15,935 bases of DNA from JAVKNF01 sp031537795 (GCA_031537795.1 JAVKNF010000035.1:1-15935), one strand, 5' to 3'; shown: positions 1 to 7,756, counted from the stretch's first letter. Numbers and translations are program-made. Notes: generated by a model from the letters alone, not told the origin.

Positions 1-42
1 ACATATTAATTATAAAATTAAATATTAAGAGATTTAAAAGTC

Positions 43-61
43 AACACTTTTAGGCAGTGTT
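43..61. terminator. Weak hairpin, possible terminator beyond metG
   Basis: A six-base-pair stem, AACACT (43-48) with AGTGTT (56-61), encloses the loop TTTAGGC. On the plus strand TTTC follows at once, so it could end a gene entering from the left. On the minus strand it lies about 50 nt past the metG stop, but its T-run begins three bases late. The stem is short and the surroundings are AT-rich, so this is only a candidate. Confidence 0.3.
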
Positions 62-92
62 TTTCTATCAAATTTTTTTGAATGACAAAATA

Positions 93-126
93 TATAGTTT
101 ATAAACTATAACTTTATAAACTATAA
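93..126. repeat. Palindrome and 15-nt tandem duplication at the metG stop codon
   Basis: Bases 93-110 form a perfect 18-nt palindrome (TATAGTTTATAAACTATA). The 14-mer TTTATAAACTATAA occurs at 98-111 and again at 113-126, a period of 15 nt. Read on the minus strand, the repeat carries the last metG codons (YSL, stop) and repeats YSL-stop five codons later, so the gene end has been duplicated. It may have arisen by slippage; I infer no function. Confidence 0.6.
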
Positions 127-1904
127 AGATAGATTTTTGAAAACAAAACTCCTTCTATTTTCTTAATGTTTTTTTCTGAAATTATTAATTCATTAGATTG
201 CAAGTCTTTAAATTCAACACCAAATAAATTTAGTATTTTAGAGGATATAAATGGCATGAAAGCCGATAATATTTTCACTATTTCAAGTATTCCGTATAAA
301 GAAGTTGCGATAACATTAGAAGCTTCTTCGAATCTTTCTTCTTTAATTAAACCCCAAGGTTTTTCGGAATCTATAAATTTATTCAAAATGTTACCAATTT
401 CAAAAAACATTTTAGATATTTGCATAAGGTCGAATTCTTGTAATTTTTGCAGGATATATTTTTCATTTTTTATCTCATTTAGCTGTTTTATTTTAATTAA
501 TATGTTTGTATTTTTATTTTTTAATATATCTATAGAGGGCTCTTTTGCTTTAACTTGCCAGAAAAGAGCAAAAACTCTTTGAATCAAATTACCTATATTT
601 TTAATTAGATTTGAATTTATAAATTCAGCAAAATGAATTCTCGAATAGTCTGCATCTTTTGACGTAGAAAAAGAACAAACGAGAAATAATCTTATATAAT
701 CAACCGCAATCTCTTTTTGGATATTTGAACTTTCAATTAACCAATTTAATTCTTTATAAGGATCAACTATATTTCCGTCTGATTTTGATATTTTTTTCCC
801 TTCATTAGTCCACCAGCCGTGTATAAATAAATTCTGAAATAACAATATTTCTATATTTTCTAATTTTACGTTTCTAATTTTCTCGTATTTATATTTTAAG
901 CTTACAATAAATGATACCCAATAAATTGCATGAAATTTTGAGATTTCTTTTCCTATGAAATGATTTATTTTTGTATTTTCCCATTTTTTTAAAGCTTTAT
1001 CTATATCATTTTCTTTAAAAGCAGAAATATAATTAAAGAGAGCGTCTAGCCAGACATACATTATATGATTCTCATCATTCGGAACAGGAATCCCCCAATA
1101 GAGATCTCTTGATTCTTTGTTCTTTATTCTTGAAATTGGTAGATCTTCAAGATGATTGTTTGTAAAATTTAAAAGCTCGTTTATTCTTTCTGTAGGTTTT
1201 ATGTATAATTTGTTTTGTTTTGCTTTATGAAGAAATTCTAAAATTAAAATCTTCATTTTAGATAATCTAAAAAAATAACAATCTTCTTCTTTAAAAACAA
1301 CATCGGAACCGGTAGGAGCTTTTCCTTCTAGGAGTTCATTTTCATTATAGAAGCTTTCATCTTTTATTGAATAAAAACCTGAATATTTTCCTAGATATAT
1401 CCAATTATTTTCTATCATTCTCGACCAAATTGATCTTACAAAATTAATGTGAGAGAATTTATTATTTATTTTTTCGCAATCAAAAATTCCTGTGTTTAAA
1501 TCTCTTCCATCTGTAGTTCTTGTAAAATTTGCATTATTATTGAATGTTTTATTTTGATCTTTGCAAAATAATTCTTGAGTATCTTTATACTTTTCGAAAT
1601 TTAAAATAGAGAAATCTTCATAACTGCAGCAAATATTAAAATCAACCAGTAATCTTTTAAAAAATGAAGACATGTCGTTGCACAAGATAATTGCTTTTTG
1701 GTTTTTTAATTCTGCCGATCTTTGAATTTTATTACCGTGTTCGTCTGTTCCTGAAATCATTCTTATTGTTGAACCCAAATCAAAGATTGCAATAAATCTT
1801 GTGAAACAATCAGCAAGAAGAGAGGTGTAAAGATGCCCTATATGCGGTTTATCGTTCACATAATAAATTGGAGTTGTTGATAGGTATTCTTCACTATTTG
1901 GCAT
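114..1904 (-). CDS. metG: Methionyl-tRNA synthetase with two extra insertions
   Basis: This class I aminoacyl-tRNA synthetase joins methionine to tRNA-Met in the cytosol and is needed for both initiation and elongation. The HIGH motif reads HIGH at residues 21-24 (context NDKPHIGHLYT). SGTDEHGNK is at 51-59, WLDAL is near 285, GKEISKFHAIYW near 328, and the KMSKS loop is KISKS at 371-375. The C-terminal 200 residues fit the helical anticodon-binding domain. At 596 residues it is longer than the roughly 500-550 I expect for short MetRS forms. The usual DDFxRTT segment is split: EDF ends at 98 and FTRTTD starts at 127, and a second extra stretch fills about 133-150. The ATG overlaps the secF stop (TAATG), so it is the last gene of the minus-strand operon. 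Confidence 0.95.
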   Translation of the reverse strand: MPNSEEYLSTTPIYYVNDKPHIGHLYTSLLADCFTRFIAIFDLGSTIRMISGTDEHGNKIQRSAELKNQKAIILCNDMSSFFKRLLVDFNICCSYEDFSILNFEKYKDTQELFCKDQNKTFNNNANFTRTTDGRDLNTGIFDCEKINNKFSHINFVRSIWSRMIENNWIYLGKYSGFYSIKDESFYNENELLEGKAPTGSDVVFKEEDCYFFRLSKMKILILEFLHKAKQNKLYIKPTERINELLNFTNNHLEDLPISRIKNKESRDLYWGIPVPNDENHIMYVWLDALFNYISAFKENDIDKALKKWENTKINHFIGKEISKFHAIYWVSFIVSLKYKYEKIRNVKLENIEILLFQNLFIHGWWTNEGKKISKSDGNIVDPYKELNWLIESSNIQKEIAVDYIRLFLVCSFSTSKDADYSRIHFAEFINSNLIKNIGNLIQRVFALFWQVKAKEPSIDILKNKNTNILIKIKQLNEIKNEKYILQKLQEFDLMQISKMFFEIGNILNKFIDSEKPWGLIKEERFEEASNVIATSLYGILEIVKILSAFMPFISSKILNLFGVEFKDLQSNELIISEKNIKKIEGVLFSKIYLYSL

Positions 1905-2791
1905 TATGTATTAAGATCTTTAACGTTAAAAATCTTTGGTTTTAACGTGTTTAAATCTTTTTTCATTACAAAGATTAAAGCGGTTATTAAAAATATAGAA
2001 AAAAATGTTCCAATTATCAGACCTAAACCAAATAACAGAGAGAAAGTTCTTACGTTGTAATCCAAAATAAATAAGAGAGTTAGATTTACAGCGAGCGTTG
2101 TAAAAGATGTTAAGATTGTTCTAGTTAGAACTGACTTTATTGAATTGTTTATGATATCATTAATTTTTGATTCTTCTTTTTGTAGGAATACTTGTTTTAT
2201 TTTATCAAATACAATTATCGTGTCGTTTATACAATAACCTACTATTGTTAGAATTGCAGTTATTGCAGTTAAATTAAGCTCTATATTTATTATATTTAAT
2301 ATAGAAAGAACTAATAATATATTTAAACTTAAAGAGATTAAAGATACAACAGAGAATATTAGGTCAAACCTTATAAAGACGTAAATAGAGACAAATATCA
2401 ATGCAAGAATCACAGATATTATTGAATTCTCTAGAATTGTTCTAGCGATAGAGCTTTGAACTATGTCAAAATTATAAATAGTGATAGATTTCTGTTTTAA
2501 TCTCTCGAAGATGTTATTTTTTATTTCTTCAAGATTACCCTTTTGTGGTAGTATTTCTAATGATAAACCAGAATCTGATAAATTCTTTTTAACCTTAAAT
2601 TCATTAGATTTTAATTGAGATTTAATTAGACTAATAATCTCGTCTTTATCTTTTTCAAGAAAGGAAAACGATAATCCTCCGGAAACAGATTGCTCTAAAT
2701 TTATTGGCCTTAAGTTTAATATCATTAAAGAAAAGATAAAAAATAAGATTGATATAAAAATTGATTTTTTGTAAAATTTTTCAACTTTCAT
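1904..2791 (-). CDS. secF: Protein translocase subunit SecF
   Basis: SecF works with SecD and YajC in the inner membrane, using the proton gradient to help pull exported proteins through SecYEG. The 295-residue protein has an N-terminal membrane segment (about 10-28), a periplasmic domain (about 30-115) and a C-terminal block of five membrane helices. The strongest signature is ILTIVGYCINDTIIVFDKI, which retains the Asp of the IND motif. SVLTRTILTSFTTL matches the conserved Arg-Thr segment. Two family motifs are eroded: the DFTGG-like box reads SVSGG, and the usual HDV in the second helix reads LNI. SecD is not adjacent. The gene starts 7 nt after the membrane protein upstream and shares one base with metG. 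Confidence 0.9.
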   Translation of the reverse strand: MKVEKFYKKSIFISILFFIFSLMILNLRPINLEQSVSGGLSFSFLEKDKDEIISLIKSQLKSNEFKVKKNLSDSGLSLEILPQKGNLEEIKNNIFERLKQKSITIYNFDIVQSSIARTILENSIISVILALIFVSIYVFIRFDLIFSVVSLISLSLNILLVLSILNIINIELNLTAITAILTIVGYCINDTIIVFDKIKQVFLQKEESKINDIINNSIKSVLTRTILTSFTTLAVNLTLLFILDYNVRTFSLLFGLGLIIGTFFSIFLITALIFVMKKDLNTLKPKIFNVKDLNT

Positions 2792-2798
2792 AAATATT

Positions 2799-3371
2799 TT
2801 ATACAGTTTTTATATTTAATAGAATTAAAGCAAATAAGATACTTTTTTGAATTATAAATATCCTTTTTGTAAATATTTTATTATTTGTTGATTTTTGAAT
2901 TATAAATAAGATAAAGATTGCAAGAACAAACCCAGAAATACCAAAAAGGAAAAATAGAGATATGCTTTTAAATAAGTTGCTTTGATTTTGAATAAAGAAA
3001 GCAAAAAACATAGAGAAGTAAAGCAAAATTTCTTTGAAATTAACTGATTTAAGAATTGAAGATAAGGACAAATTTGAATTATTCGCTAGAAAAAATGGTT
3101 GATTGTTGATTGTGCTCCTGTTGTTGTAATCTTCCATTATAGAATATAAAATATAAGCTATAGAAAGCATTCTTAAATGAACTGCTATAGTTGATTTTTT
3201 CAAAAACAATAAAAACCAGAAATTAGGAAAAGATAAAGCAATAAAGAAAGAAAGAAAAATAGAAATAAAGAATACTTTATTTTCTTTTAAATTTTTCAAA
3301 GAATAGAAATTTATAAAATTAATAAATCTAGACAAGAAATATATAAAAATAAATAAAAATGAAAACAGCAT
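2799..3371 (-). CDS. Polytopic membrane protein of unknown function
   Basis: I do not recognise this 190-residue protein. It is extremely hydrophobic, rich in Phe, Ile and Leu, and has about five or six likely membrane segments (roughly 1-22, 33-57, 67-80, 113-128, 135-158 and 168-187). A hydrophilic, Asn/Ser-rich stretch lies at about 80-112. Length and helix count loosely recall CcmB, the haem-exporter membrane subunit, and a weak resemblance around SIAYILYSIMEDY would fit. The C-terminal third expected of CcmB is missing and no ccmA is nearby, so I do not assign that name. Its place directly before secF (7 nt gap) suggests co-expression with the Sec accessory machinery. Confidence 0.75.
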   Translation of the reverse strand: MLFSFLFIFIYFLSRFINFINFYSLKNLKENKVFFISIFLSFFIALSFPNFWFLLFLKKSTIAVHLRMLSIAYILYSIMEDYNNRSTINNQPFFLANNSNLSLSSILKSVNFKEILLYFSMFFAFFIQNQSNLFKSISLFFLFGISGFVLAIFILFIIQKSTNNKIFTKRIFIIQKSILFALILLNIKTV

Positions 3372-3373
3372 TC

Positions 3374-3628
3374 TTATTTTAATTTTACAGCTTTAGTCCA
3401 AGGTAAAGGATGTCCATTTTCATCTAAAATTAGTGATCTGGTATCTTTATTTTCCATGACCATAGAATTTCTACAAGGTTTAGAGAAAAAGTCTGAAATA
3501 TATTTCGCAGGAACTACATTGACTTGAATATCTTTACCTGTGCTATCTTTATATTTATAACAAAAAAGAATTGCACTCCCACGATTTGTTGGGGAATTTT
3601 TAGAAGCTGTTTTTGCTTTTGGCGCCAT
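3374..3628 (-). CDS. Small conserved-looking basic protein, unknown function
   Basis: I chose the ATG at 3626-3628, giving 84 residues. The longer reading begins at a TTG at 3643 and adds five residues (from LIINY) with no support. The N-terminus is basic and low-complexity (MAPKAKTASKNSPTNRG). A compact region follows with two cysteines (in LFCYKY and KPCRNS) and a C-terminus ending GHPLPWTKAVKLK. There is no signal peptide or membrane segment. It is the first gene of the minus-strand operon and ends 2 nt before the membrane protein. A GATAAT hexamer on the minus strand (3636-3641) sits 7 nt before the ATG, so the transcript may be leaderless. I recognise no family. Confidence 0.75.
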   Translation of the reverse strand: MAPKAKTASKNSPTNRGSAILFCYKYKDSTGKDIQVNVVPAKYISDFFSKPCRNSMVMENKDTRSLILDENGHPLPWTKAVKLK

Positions 3629-3635
3629 ATAATTT

Positions 3636-3641
3636 ATTATC
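3636..3641 (-). promoter_or_regulatory. Candidate -10 box for the 84-residue protein / secF operon
   Basis: The minus strand reads GATAAT here, matching five of six bases of TATAAT, and is followed by 7 nt and then the ATG at 3628. That spacing would put transcription start at or beside the start codon. I see no good -35 hexamer at 16-18 nt, which keeps confidence low in such AT-rich DNA. Confidence 0.3.
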
Positions 3642-3751
3642 AATTAGATTTATCTTTTTTAATTTGCAAGTTTTTTGCTATCTTATTAATCAAAATTACT
3701 TAATGAATATCTTGAAAATTAAAAATCAACTGATAAATCTTTTATATAGAT

Positions 3752-3827
3752 AGGGGTTTAGCTCAGTTGGTAGAGTACTGGTCTCCAAAACCAGTTGTCG
3801 TGGGTTCGAATCCCTCAGCCCCTGCCA
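3752..3827 (+). tRNA. tRNA-Trp (anticodon CCA)
   Basis: The 76-nt sequence folds as a cloverleaf. The acceptor stem AGGGGTT pairs with AGCCCCT (3817-3823), followed by discriminator G and an encoded CCA. The D arm is GCTC/GAGT, the anticodon stem CTGGT/ACCAG, and the loop CTCCAAA has anticodon CCA at 3785-3787. The T arm is GTGGG-TTCGAAT-CCCTC, with one U-U mismatch at its second pair. In many proteobacteria tRNA-Trp sits before secE-nusG; here an unknown gene and rpe follow instead. Confidence 0.97.
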
Positions 3828-3839
3828 TTTATTTATATT

Positions 3840-4124
3840 ATGATGTTTAAAGAAATAAATAATTGCGTAATATTTCAAAAGAAAAAAGATATATTAGGTA
3901 TATTAAATAAAGATAATAAAAAATATAAAATAGAAATACAGTACGGGAGACTACTTTTCGGTAAATCTTTTAAAATAAAACAAGAAGAACTTGAATATGT
4001 CAAAGAAGAAATATTCAAGATGAATTTTATTCATAATTTTGAGAATTCTAAAGATACTCTTATAGAAATAGCTCAAGATTCGATTTTTGAAGCTTTTAAT
4101 AATATTTCTGATACAATAAAGTAA
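3840..4124 (+). CDS. Small hypothetical protein between tRNA-Trp and rpe
   Basis: Two tandem ATG codons at 3840 and 3843 begin a protein of 93-94 residues. Reading further upstream in frame would enter the tRNA gene, so those residues are rejected. It is charged and soluble, rich in Lys, Glu and Ile. It looks like a short beta region (residues 8-40) followed by amphipathic helix, with no signal peptide, membrane segment or cysteine cluster. I recognise no family. Its TAA stop directly abuts the rpe ATG, so translation of the two genes is probably coupled. It begins 12 nt after the tRNA 3' end and may share the tRNA transcript. Confidence 0.7.
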   Translation: MMFKEINNCVIFQKKKDILGILNKDNKKYKIEIQYGRLLFGKSFKIKQEELEYVKEEIFKMNFIHNFENSKDTLIEIAQDSIFEAFNNISDTIK

Positions 4125-4784
4125 ATGCTCAAAAATAAAATATCTATTTCAATTTTATCAGGTAATTTTAGTGACTTAAAAGACAGTCTAAAAGAAATAA
4201 ACACAAAAGAAGAGATAGAGTATATTCATTTAGATGTTATGGACGGAAATTTTGTAAAAGAAATATCTTTCGGGTATTCTTATTGCATGGAAGTGAAAGA
4301 GTTGACTAATAAAAAAATAGACATTCATCTGATGAATTCAAACCCAGAAAAATATATAGAGAAATTTGCTGAAATTGCAGATATTTTGACATTTCATTTT
4401 GAAATACAAGATCTAGATTTTGTTGAACTAATAAAAAGAATAAGATTAAAGAACTGTCTTGCTGGCCTTGCAATAAAACCAGATACAAAATTTGAAGAAT
4501 TTGAACACTTAATTGAGGTTTTTGACCTGCTTTTAATTATGACAGTCGAACCAGGTAAAGGAGGTCAAGAATTCCAAAAAGATCAATTTGAAAAGATAAA
4601 AAAAACCTCTGATTATATAAAATTAAATAATTTAAAAACTATTCTAGAGGTTGATGGAGGAATTAATGATTCAAATTTCAAATTGCTATCGAGGGCTGGA
4701 GTTGATTTATTTGTAATTGGTAGTTTTCTATTAAATAAAGAGGGATTCAAATTGGACAATTTAGATAAATTGAAATTAAATTAG
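4125..4784 (+). CDS. rpe: Ribulose-phosphate 3-epimerase
   Basis: The enzyme interconverts ribulose 5-phosphate and xylulose 5-phosphate in the non-oxidative pentose phosphate pathway, in the cytosol. The 219-residue TIM barrel shows the family motifs in order: ISILSGNF, IHLDVMDGNFV, DIHLMNSNP, LTFHFE, AGLAIKPDT, IMTVEPGKGGQEF, LEVDGGIN and VIGSFLL. The expected metal and catalytic residues are present: His and Asp of IHLDVMDG, His of DIHLM, and Asp of VDGG. Two usual positions differ: SADF reads SGNF and PGFGGQ reads PGKGGQ. It abuts the upstream small gene, and its 3' end overlaps the convergent CoaX-like gene by 9 nt. Confidence 0.93.
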   Translation: MLKNKISISILSGNFSDLKDSLKEINTKEEIEYIHLDVMDGNFVKEISFGYSYCMEVKELTNKKIDIHLMNSNPEKYIEKFAEIADILTFHFEIQDLDFVELIKRIRLKNCLAGLAIKPDTKFEEFEHLIEVFDLLLIMTVEPGKGGQEFQKDQFEKIKKTSDYIKLNNLKTILEVDGGINDSNFKLLSRAGVDLFVIGSFLLNKEGFKLDNLDKLKLN

Positions 4785-5519
4785 ATATTCTATAATTGCT
4801 TTATTTATCAGGTTCTCGTCAAATTTTTTAATAGATTGACAATACTTTAAATGTTGATTGTTATTAAATGCAAAAGCTGTCACATCAATATCTTTTATAT
4901 TTGATCTAAAGATGAAATTTTCAACAATTCTATCAACAGACCCATATATAGACCAAAAAGAGCCAATATTAAAAGCTTCTTCTTCGTTTGAAGAATTATT
5001 TTTTTGAATAGATATTTCATCTGAAAGATGAAATTCTGAATTTATAAATTGGCTTGAAGCAATAGGGTTGAAAAAATAATTTATATCTTCTATTTTAGAA
5101 TTAATTATTAGAGAGATCGAGATTGATAATTTACCAAAGTATACATAAATAAAATTTTTATTTTTCATATTTTCAATGATATATTTTACACTCATAGAAA
5201 TAATGGGGTGGATTGTAAATGATAAATTTGAATATTTCTTAAAATCTTGTTTTTCGGAGAGAGTAACTGGTGATATTTTCAGATATTCTCTACTAAATTT
5301 AACAAGATTATCTAGAATGATATTTTTCTTTGATATTAGAACGGCCTGCATTAAAGTTTTTCTGCAATCTAAAAAATTAATTATATTTATAAAATTAAAA
5401 AATAAATCTTGATAATCACTTGAAGGATTCAGTTTAAAATCTATAGATTTTATTGTATTTCCATTTCTGTCTATTACCCAAAAAGATAAATATGAATGCT
5501 CTGCATTTACTATTAACAT
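4776..5519 (-). CDS. CoaX-like (type III pantothenate kinase fold) probable pseudoenzyme
   Basis: The 247-residue protein can be aligned by eye over its whole length with type III pantothenate kinases, for example the Thermotoga CoaX sequence as I remember it. Matching landmarks are an N-terminal strand followed by a turn (IDRNGNTIKSIDFKLN), REYLKISPVTL, a central helix-strand, EEAFNIGSFWSIYGSVDRIVEN, and the C-terminal KKFDENLINKAIIEYL. The catalytic motifs are gone: the phosphate loop DxGNT reads NAEHS, GxDR reads HPIIS, the DxGTA box reads YFGKLS, and the TGG box reads AFN. The frame is open and uninterrupted, so it looks like a maintained non-kinase rather than decay. Its role is unknown; it may be a binding or regulatory protein, as some COG1521 members were first described. 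It is convergent with rpe. Confidence 0.65.
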   Translation of the reverse strand: MLIVNAEHSYLSFWVIDRNGNTIKSIDFKLNPSSDYQDLFFNFINIINFLDCRKTLMQAVLISKKNIILDNLVKFSREYLKISPVTLSEKQDFKKYSNLSFTIHPIISMSVKYIIENMKNKNFIYVYFGKLSISISLIINSKIEDINYFFNPIASSQFINSEFHLSDEISIQKNNSSNEEEAFNIGSFWSIYGSVDRIVENFIFRSNIKDIDVTAFAFNNNQHLKYCQSIKKFDENLINKAIIEYLI

Positions 5520-5579
5520 AAATCTATTTTATTATCAATAAAAAAGATTTATTTAAAAATCAATTAATTTAATAACATC

Positions 5580-5609
5580 TTGACTTTTATCAAAAGAAAA
5601 CTAAATAAT
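5580..5609 (+). promoter_or_regulatory. Candidate promoter for a leaderless yccA-like transcript
   Basis: TTGACT (5580-5585) and AATAAT (5604-5609) each match five of six consensus bases and are 18 nt apart. A start site about 7 nt after the -10 box falls on the ATG at 5616, so the mRNA could be leaderless. The TTG of the -35 box is itself a possible in-frame start codon 36 nt upstream, which I think is an artefact. Confidence 0.45.
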
Positions 5610-5615
5610 GAATAT

Positions 5616-6347
5616 ATGAATACTTTATCTAAAATATTTAATAGTGCTTCTGCAAAATCTACAACAAAAAATGAATCTTTAAGAAGATATATGCTTGGGG
5701 TGTACAATTATATGTCTTTAGGGCTATTTATTACTGCTTTTATCTCTTTTTTTGTTGCAAAAACATCTTTAATTTATTACGTAACTGGCACTCCTTTAGC
5801 TATAATTTTTGCATTTCTACCACTTGGAATATCACTTTATCTTCAATTTAGAATTCAATCTATGTCAATTCAGGCAGCAAAAATGACATTCTTTCTATAC
5901 GCTGCATCAATGGGGCTTTCTTTATCTTACATATTTATAGCTTATAATCCTATTATAATAGCTCAAAGCTTCTTTATAACTACTTCTATGTTTGCATTTA
6001 TGAGTATATACGGTTATACAACAAAGAAAGATTTATCTTCGTACGGATCTATGTTTATGATGCTTATGTGGGGTTTAATCATTTCTTCAATAGTTAATTT
6101 ATTTACAAAAAGTTCTGCATTTTCATTTCTAATATCTGTAGGAACTGTAGTTGTTTTTACAGGCCTTATTGCATATGATACAAAAATGATAAAACAATTT
6201 CACGCTCAAGCATATTCAGACAATTCTGGAATAGCTAAAGATTCTGTTGTTAAATTTGCAATACTTGCTGCATTAATGTTGTATATAAATTTTGTAGGGA
6301 TATTTGTAAATTTATTAAGAATTCTTTCAAGAAGAAACGATAGATAA
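5616..6347 (+). CDS. Bax inhibitor-1/YccA family membrane protein
   Basis: I chose the ATG at 5616 (243 residues) over the TTG at 5580 because the latter coincides with a good -35 hexamer. The soluble N-terminus (about 1-22) leads to the family signature LRRYMLGVYNYMSLGL. About seven membrane helices follow, with the characteristic GLIAYDTKMIK loop late in the protein and a final helix ending in LLRILSRRNDR. This family (UPF0005/BI-1) lies in the inner membrane. In E. coli YccA interacts with the FtsH protease, and other members leak calcium. The exact role here is inferred only at that level. It lies 27 nt upstream of hslU, where hslV would often be found, and may share its transcript. Confidence 0.9.
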   Translation: MNTLSKIFNSASAKSTTKNESLRRYMLGVYNYMSLGLFITAFISFFVAKTSLIYYVTGTPLAIIFAFLPLGISLYLQFRIQSMSIQAAKMTFFLYAASMGLSLSYIFIAYNPIIIAQSFFITTSMFAFMSIYGYTTKKDLSSYGSMFMMLMWGLIISSIVNLFTKSSAFSFLISVGTVVVFTGLIAYDTKMIKQFHAQAYSDNSGIAKDSVVKFAILAALMLYINFVGIFVNLLRILSRRNDR

Positions 6348-6374
6348 TAATTTTAACTTCTTAAATTAATTCTT

Positions 6375-7730
6375 ATGAAAAAACAGAAATCAATAAAAAT
6401 AGAAGAAAACTTTGATACCCCCTTAAAAGTTTATACAGAATTAAATAAACATATAATAGGGCAAGAAGATGCAAAAAAAGCTATATCTGTAGCCTATATA
6501 AATAGATTAAGAAGAAAGCTTGTTGATGTAAATTTTATGAACAAAATAACACCTAAAAATCTTTTGATGATAGGTTCTACAGGTGTTGGAAAGACAGAAA
6601 TAGCAAGAAAATTAGCTGAAATATCTAAAGCACCTTTTATTAACATAGCTCTTAGTCAATATACAGAAGTTGGTTATCACGGTGGAAATGTATCTTCTAT
6701 AATTCAAGATATTCTTGAAAAATATATTCAAGAACAAAGAAAAAACATCAGAGAAAGAATAAAGGAATCAGAATTAGATAAAGTTATAGAAAAGATAGCT
6801 AAAATATACATAAGATCTAAACCAGATGATAATCTTCAACTTGAAGAAATAATAAATAAGATAAAAAATAAAGAACTGATTCACGAGGAAATCAATTTAG
6901 AGGCTGAAATAACTCAAAGTAACGAAGATATTTTCGAGCAAGATAATGAAATGCACTTGACTATAATACCTGTTATTTCTATGAAGAGCCCATTTTTACT
7001 TTCTAATTCAAAGAAAAATAAGAAAAAGAAAATTAAAATCGAAAAAGCTATTAAAATTTTATTAGATCAAGAGATACAGCTTAAAATTAATGAAGAAAAT
7101 ATATTAGAATCTGCAATTCAAAAGGTTGAACAGGAGGGTATAGTTTTTTTAGATGAAATTGATAAAATTATTAGCAATAAAAATGACTCTGAGTCAAGAG
7201 GTGAAGTTTCAAGAGAGGGGGTTCAAAAAGACTTAATCCCTATAATAGAAGGAACAGTGATTCATACAAAATATGGCTCCGTTAAAACAGATCATATATT
7301 ATTTATAGCCGCTGGAGCTTTTCATATATCAAATCCTGAAGATCTTATGTCTGAATTAAAAGGTAGATTCCCTATAAAAGTTAAACTAAATAATTTAACT
7401 GAAGAAGATATCGTGAGCATACTCTCAAATGTCGAATTCGGAATATTAGATCAATATAAAAAACTTTTAGAAGTTGACAACATTAAGATAGATTTTACAA
7501 AAGATGGAATAGATGAGATAGCAAAATTAACTCAAAAGTTAAATAATCAAGAAGACAATATCGGAGCAAGAAGATTAGTGACCGTTATAGAGACTATTTT
7601 GCAAGAAATATCTTTTGAAGGAAAATCATTAAAACAAAAAGAATTTAAAGTAGACAAGAAATACATTGAAAATAGAATAAGAGAGAAAAAATCATTTGAT
7701 GATATTGATGTGAAGAAATTCAATATTTAA
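6375..7730 (+). CDS. hslU: ATP-dependent protease ATPase subunit HslU (ClpY)
   Basis: HslU is the AAA+ unfoldase that feeds proteins to the HslV peptidase in the cytosol. The 451 residues show HIIGQEDAKKA (25-35), Walker A GSTGVGKT (67-74), the intermediate I-domain (about 110-240), Walker B GIVFLDEID (255-263), VSREGVQ near 278-284, the arginine finger in ELKGRFPI (Arg331), and sensor 2 NIGARRL (395-401). Two places differ from the family. The pore loop GYVGRDV reads GYHGGNV (100-106). The C-terminal tail that docks into HslV, normally close to EDLSRFIL, reads IDVKKFNI. hslV is not beside it; the upstream neighbour is the BI-1 protein. The core ATPase residues are intact, so it should hydrolyse ATP. 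Confidence 0.95.
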   Translation: MKKQKSIKIEENFDTPLKVYTELNKHIIGQEDAKKAISVAYINRLRRKLVDVNFMNKITPKNLLMIGSTGVGKTEIARKLAEISKAPFINIALSQYTEVGYHGGNVSSIIQDILEKYIQEQRKNIRERIKESELDKVIEKIAKIYIRSKPDDNLQLEEIINKIKNKELIHEEINLEAEITQSNEDIFEQDNEMHLTIIPVISMKSPFLLSNSKKNKKKKIKIEKAIKILLDQEIQLKINEENILESAIQKVEQEGIVFLDEIDKIISNKNDSESRGEVSREGVQKDLIPIIEGTVIHTKYGSVKTDHILFIAAGAFHISNPEDLMSELKGRFPIKVKLNNLTEEDIVSILSNVEFGILDQYKKLLEVDNIKIDFTKDGIDEIAKLTQKLNNQEDNIGARRLVTVIETILQEISFEGKSLKQKEFKVDKKYIENRIREKKSFDDIDVKKFNI

Positions 7731-7756
7731 AACAGAAATTAATAAATAAACTAATA

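Noticed and set aside
166..582. Plus-strand open frame of 138 codons inside metG
   Set aside because: It lies wholly opposite a well-supported synthetase gene and its translation resembles no protein.
2799..3371. CcmB haem-exporter subunit
   Set aside because: Helix number is compatible, but the C-terminal part and conserved motifs are missing and no ccmA is adjacent.
3795..3839. N-terminal extension of the small gene after tRNA-Trp
   Set aside because: The extra 15 codons lie mostly within the tRNA; tandem ATGs at 3840 and 3843 are better starts.
4776..5519. Active type III pantothenate kinase
   Set aside because: All four catalytic motifs are replaced, so the name coaX would mislead.
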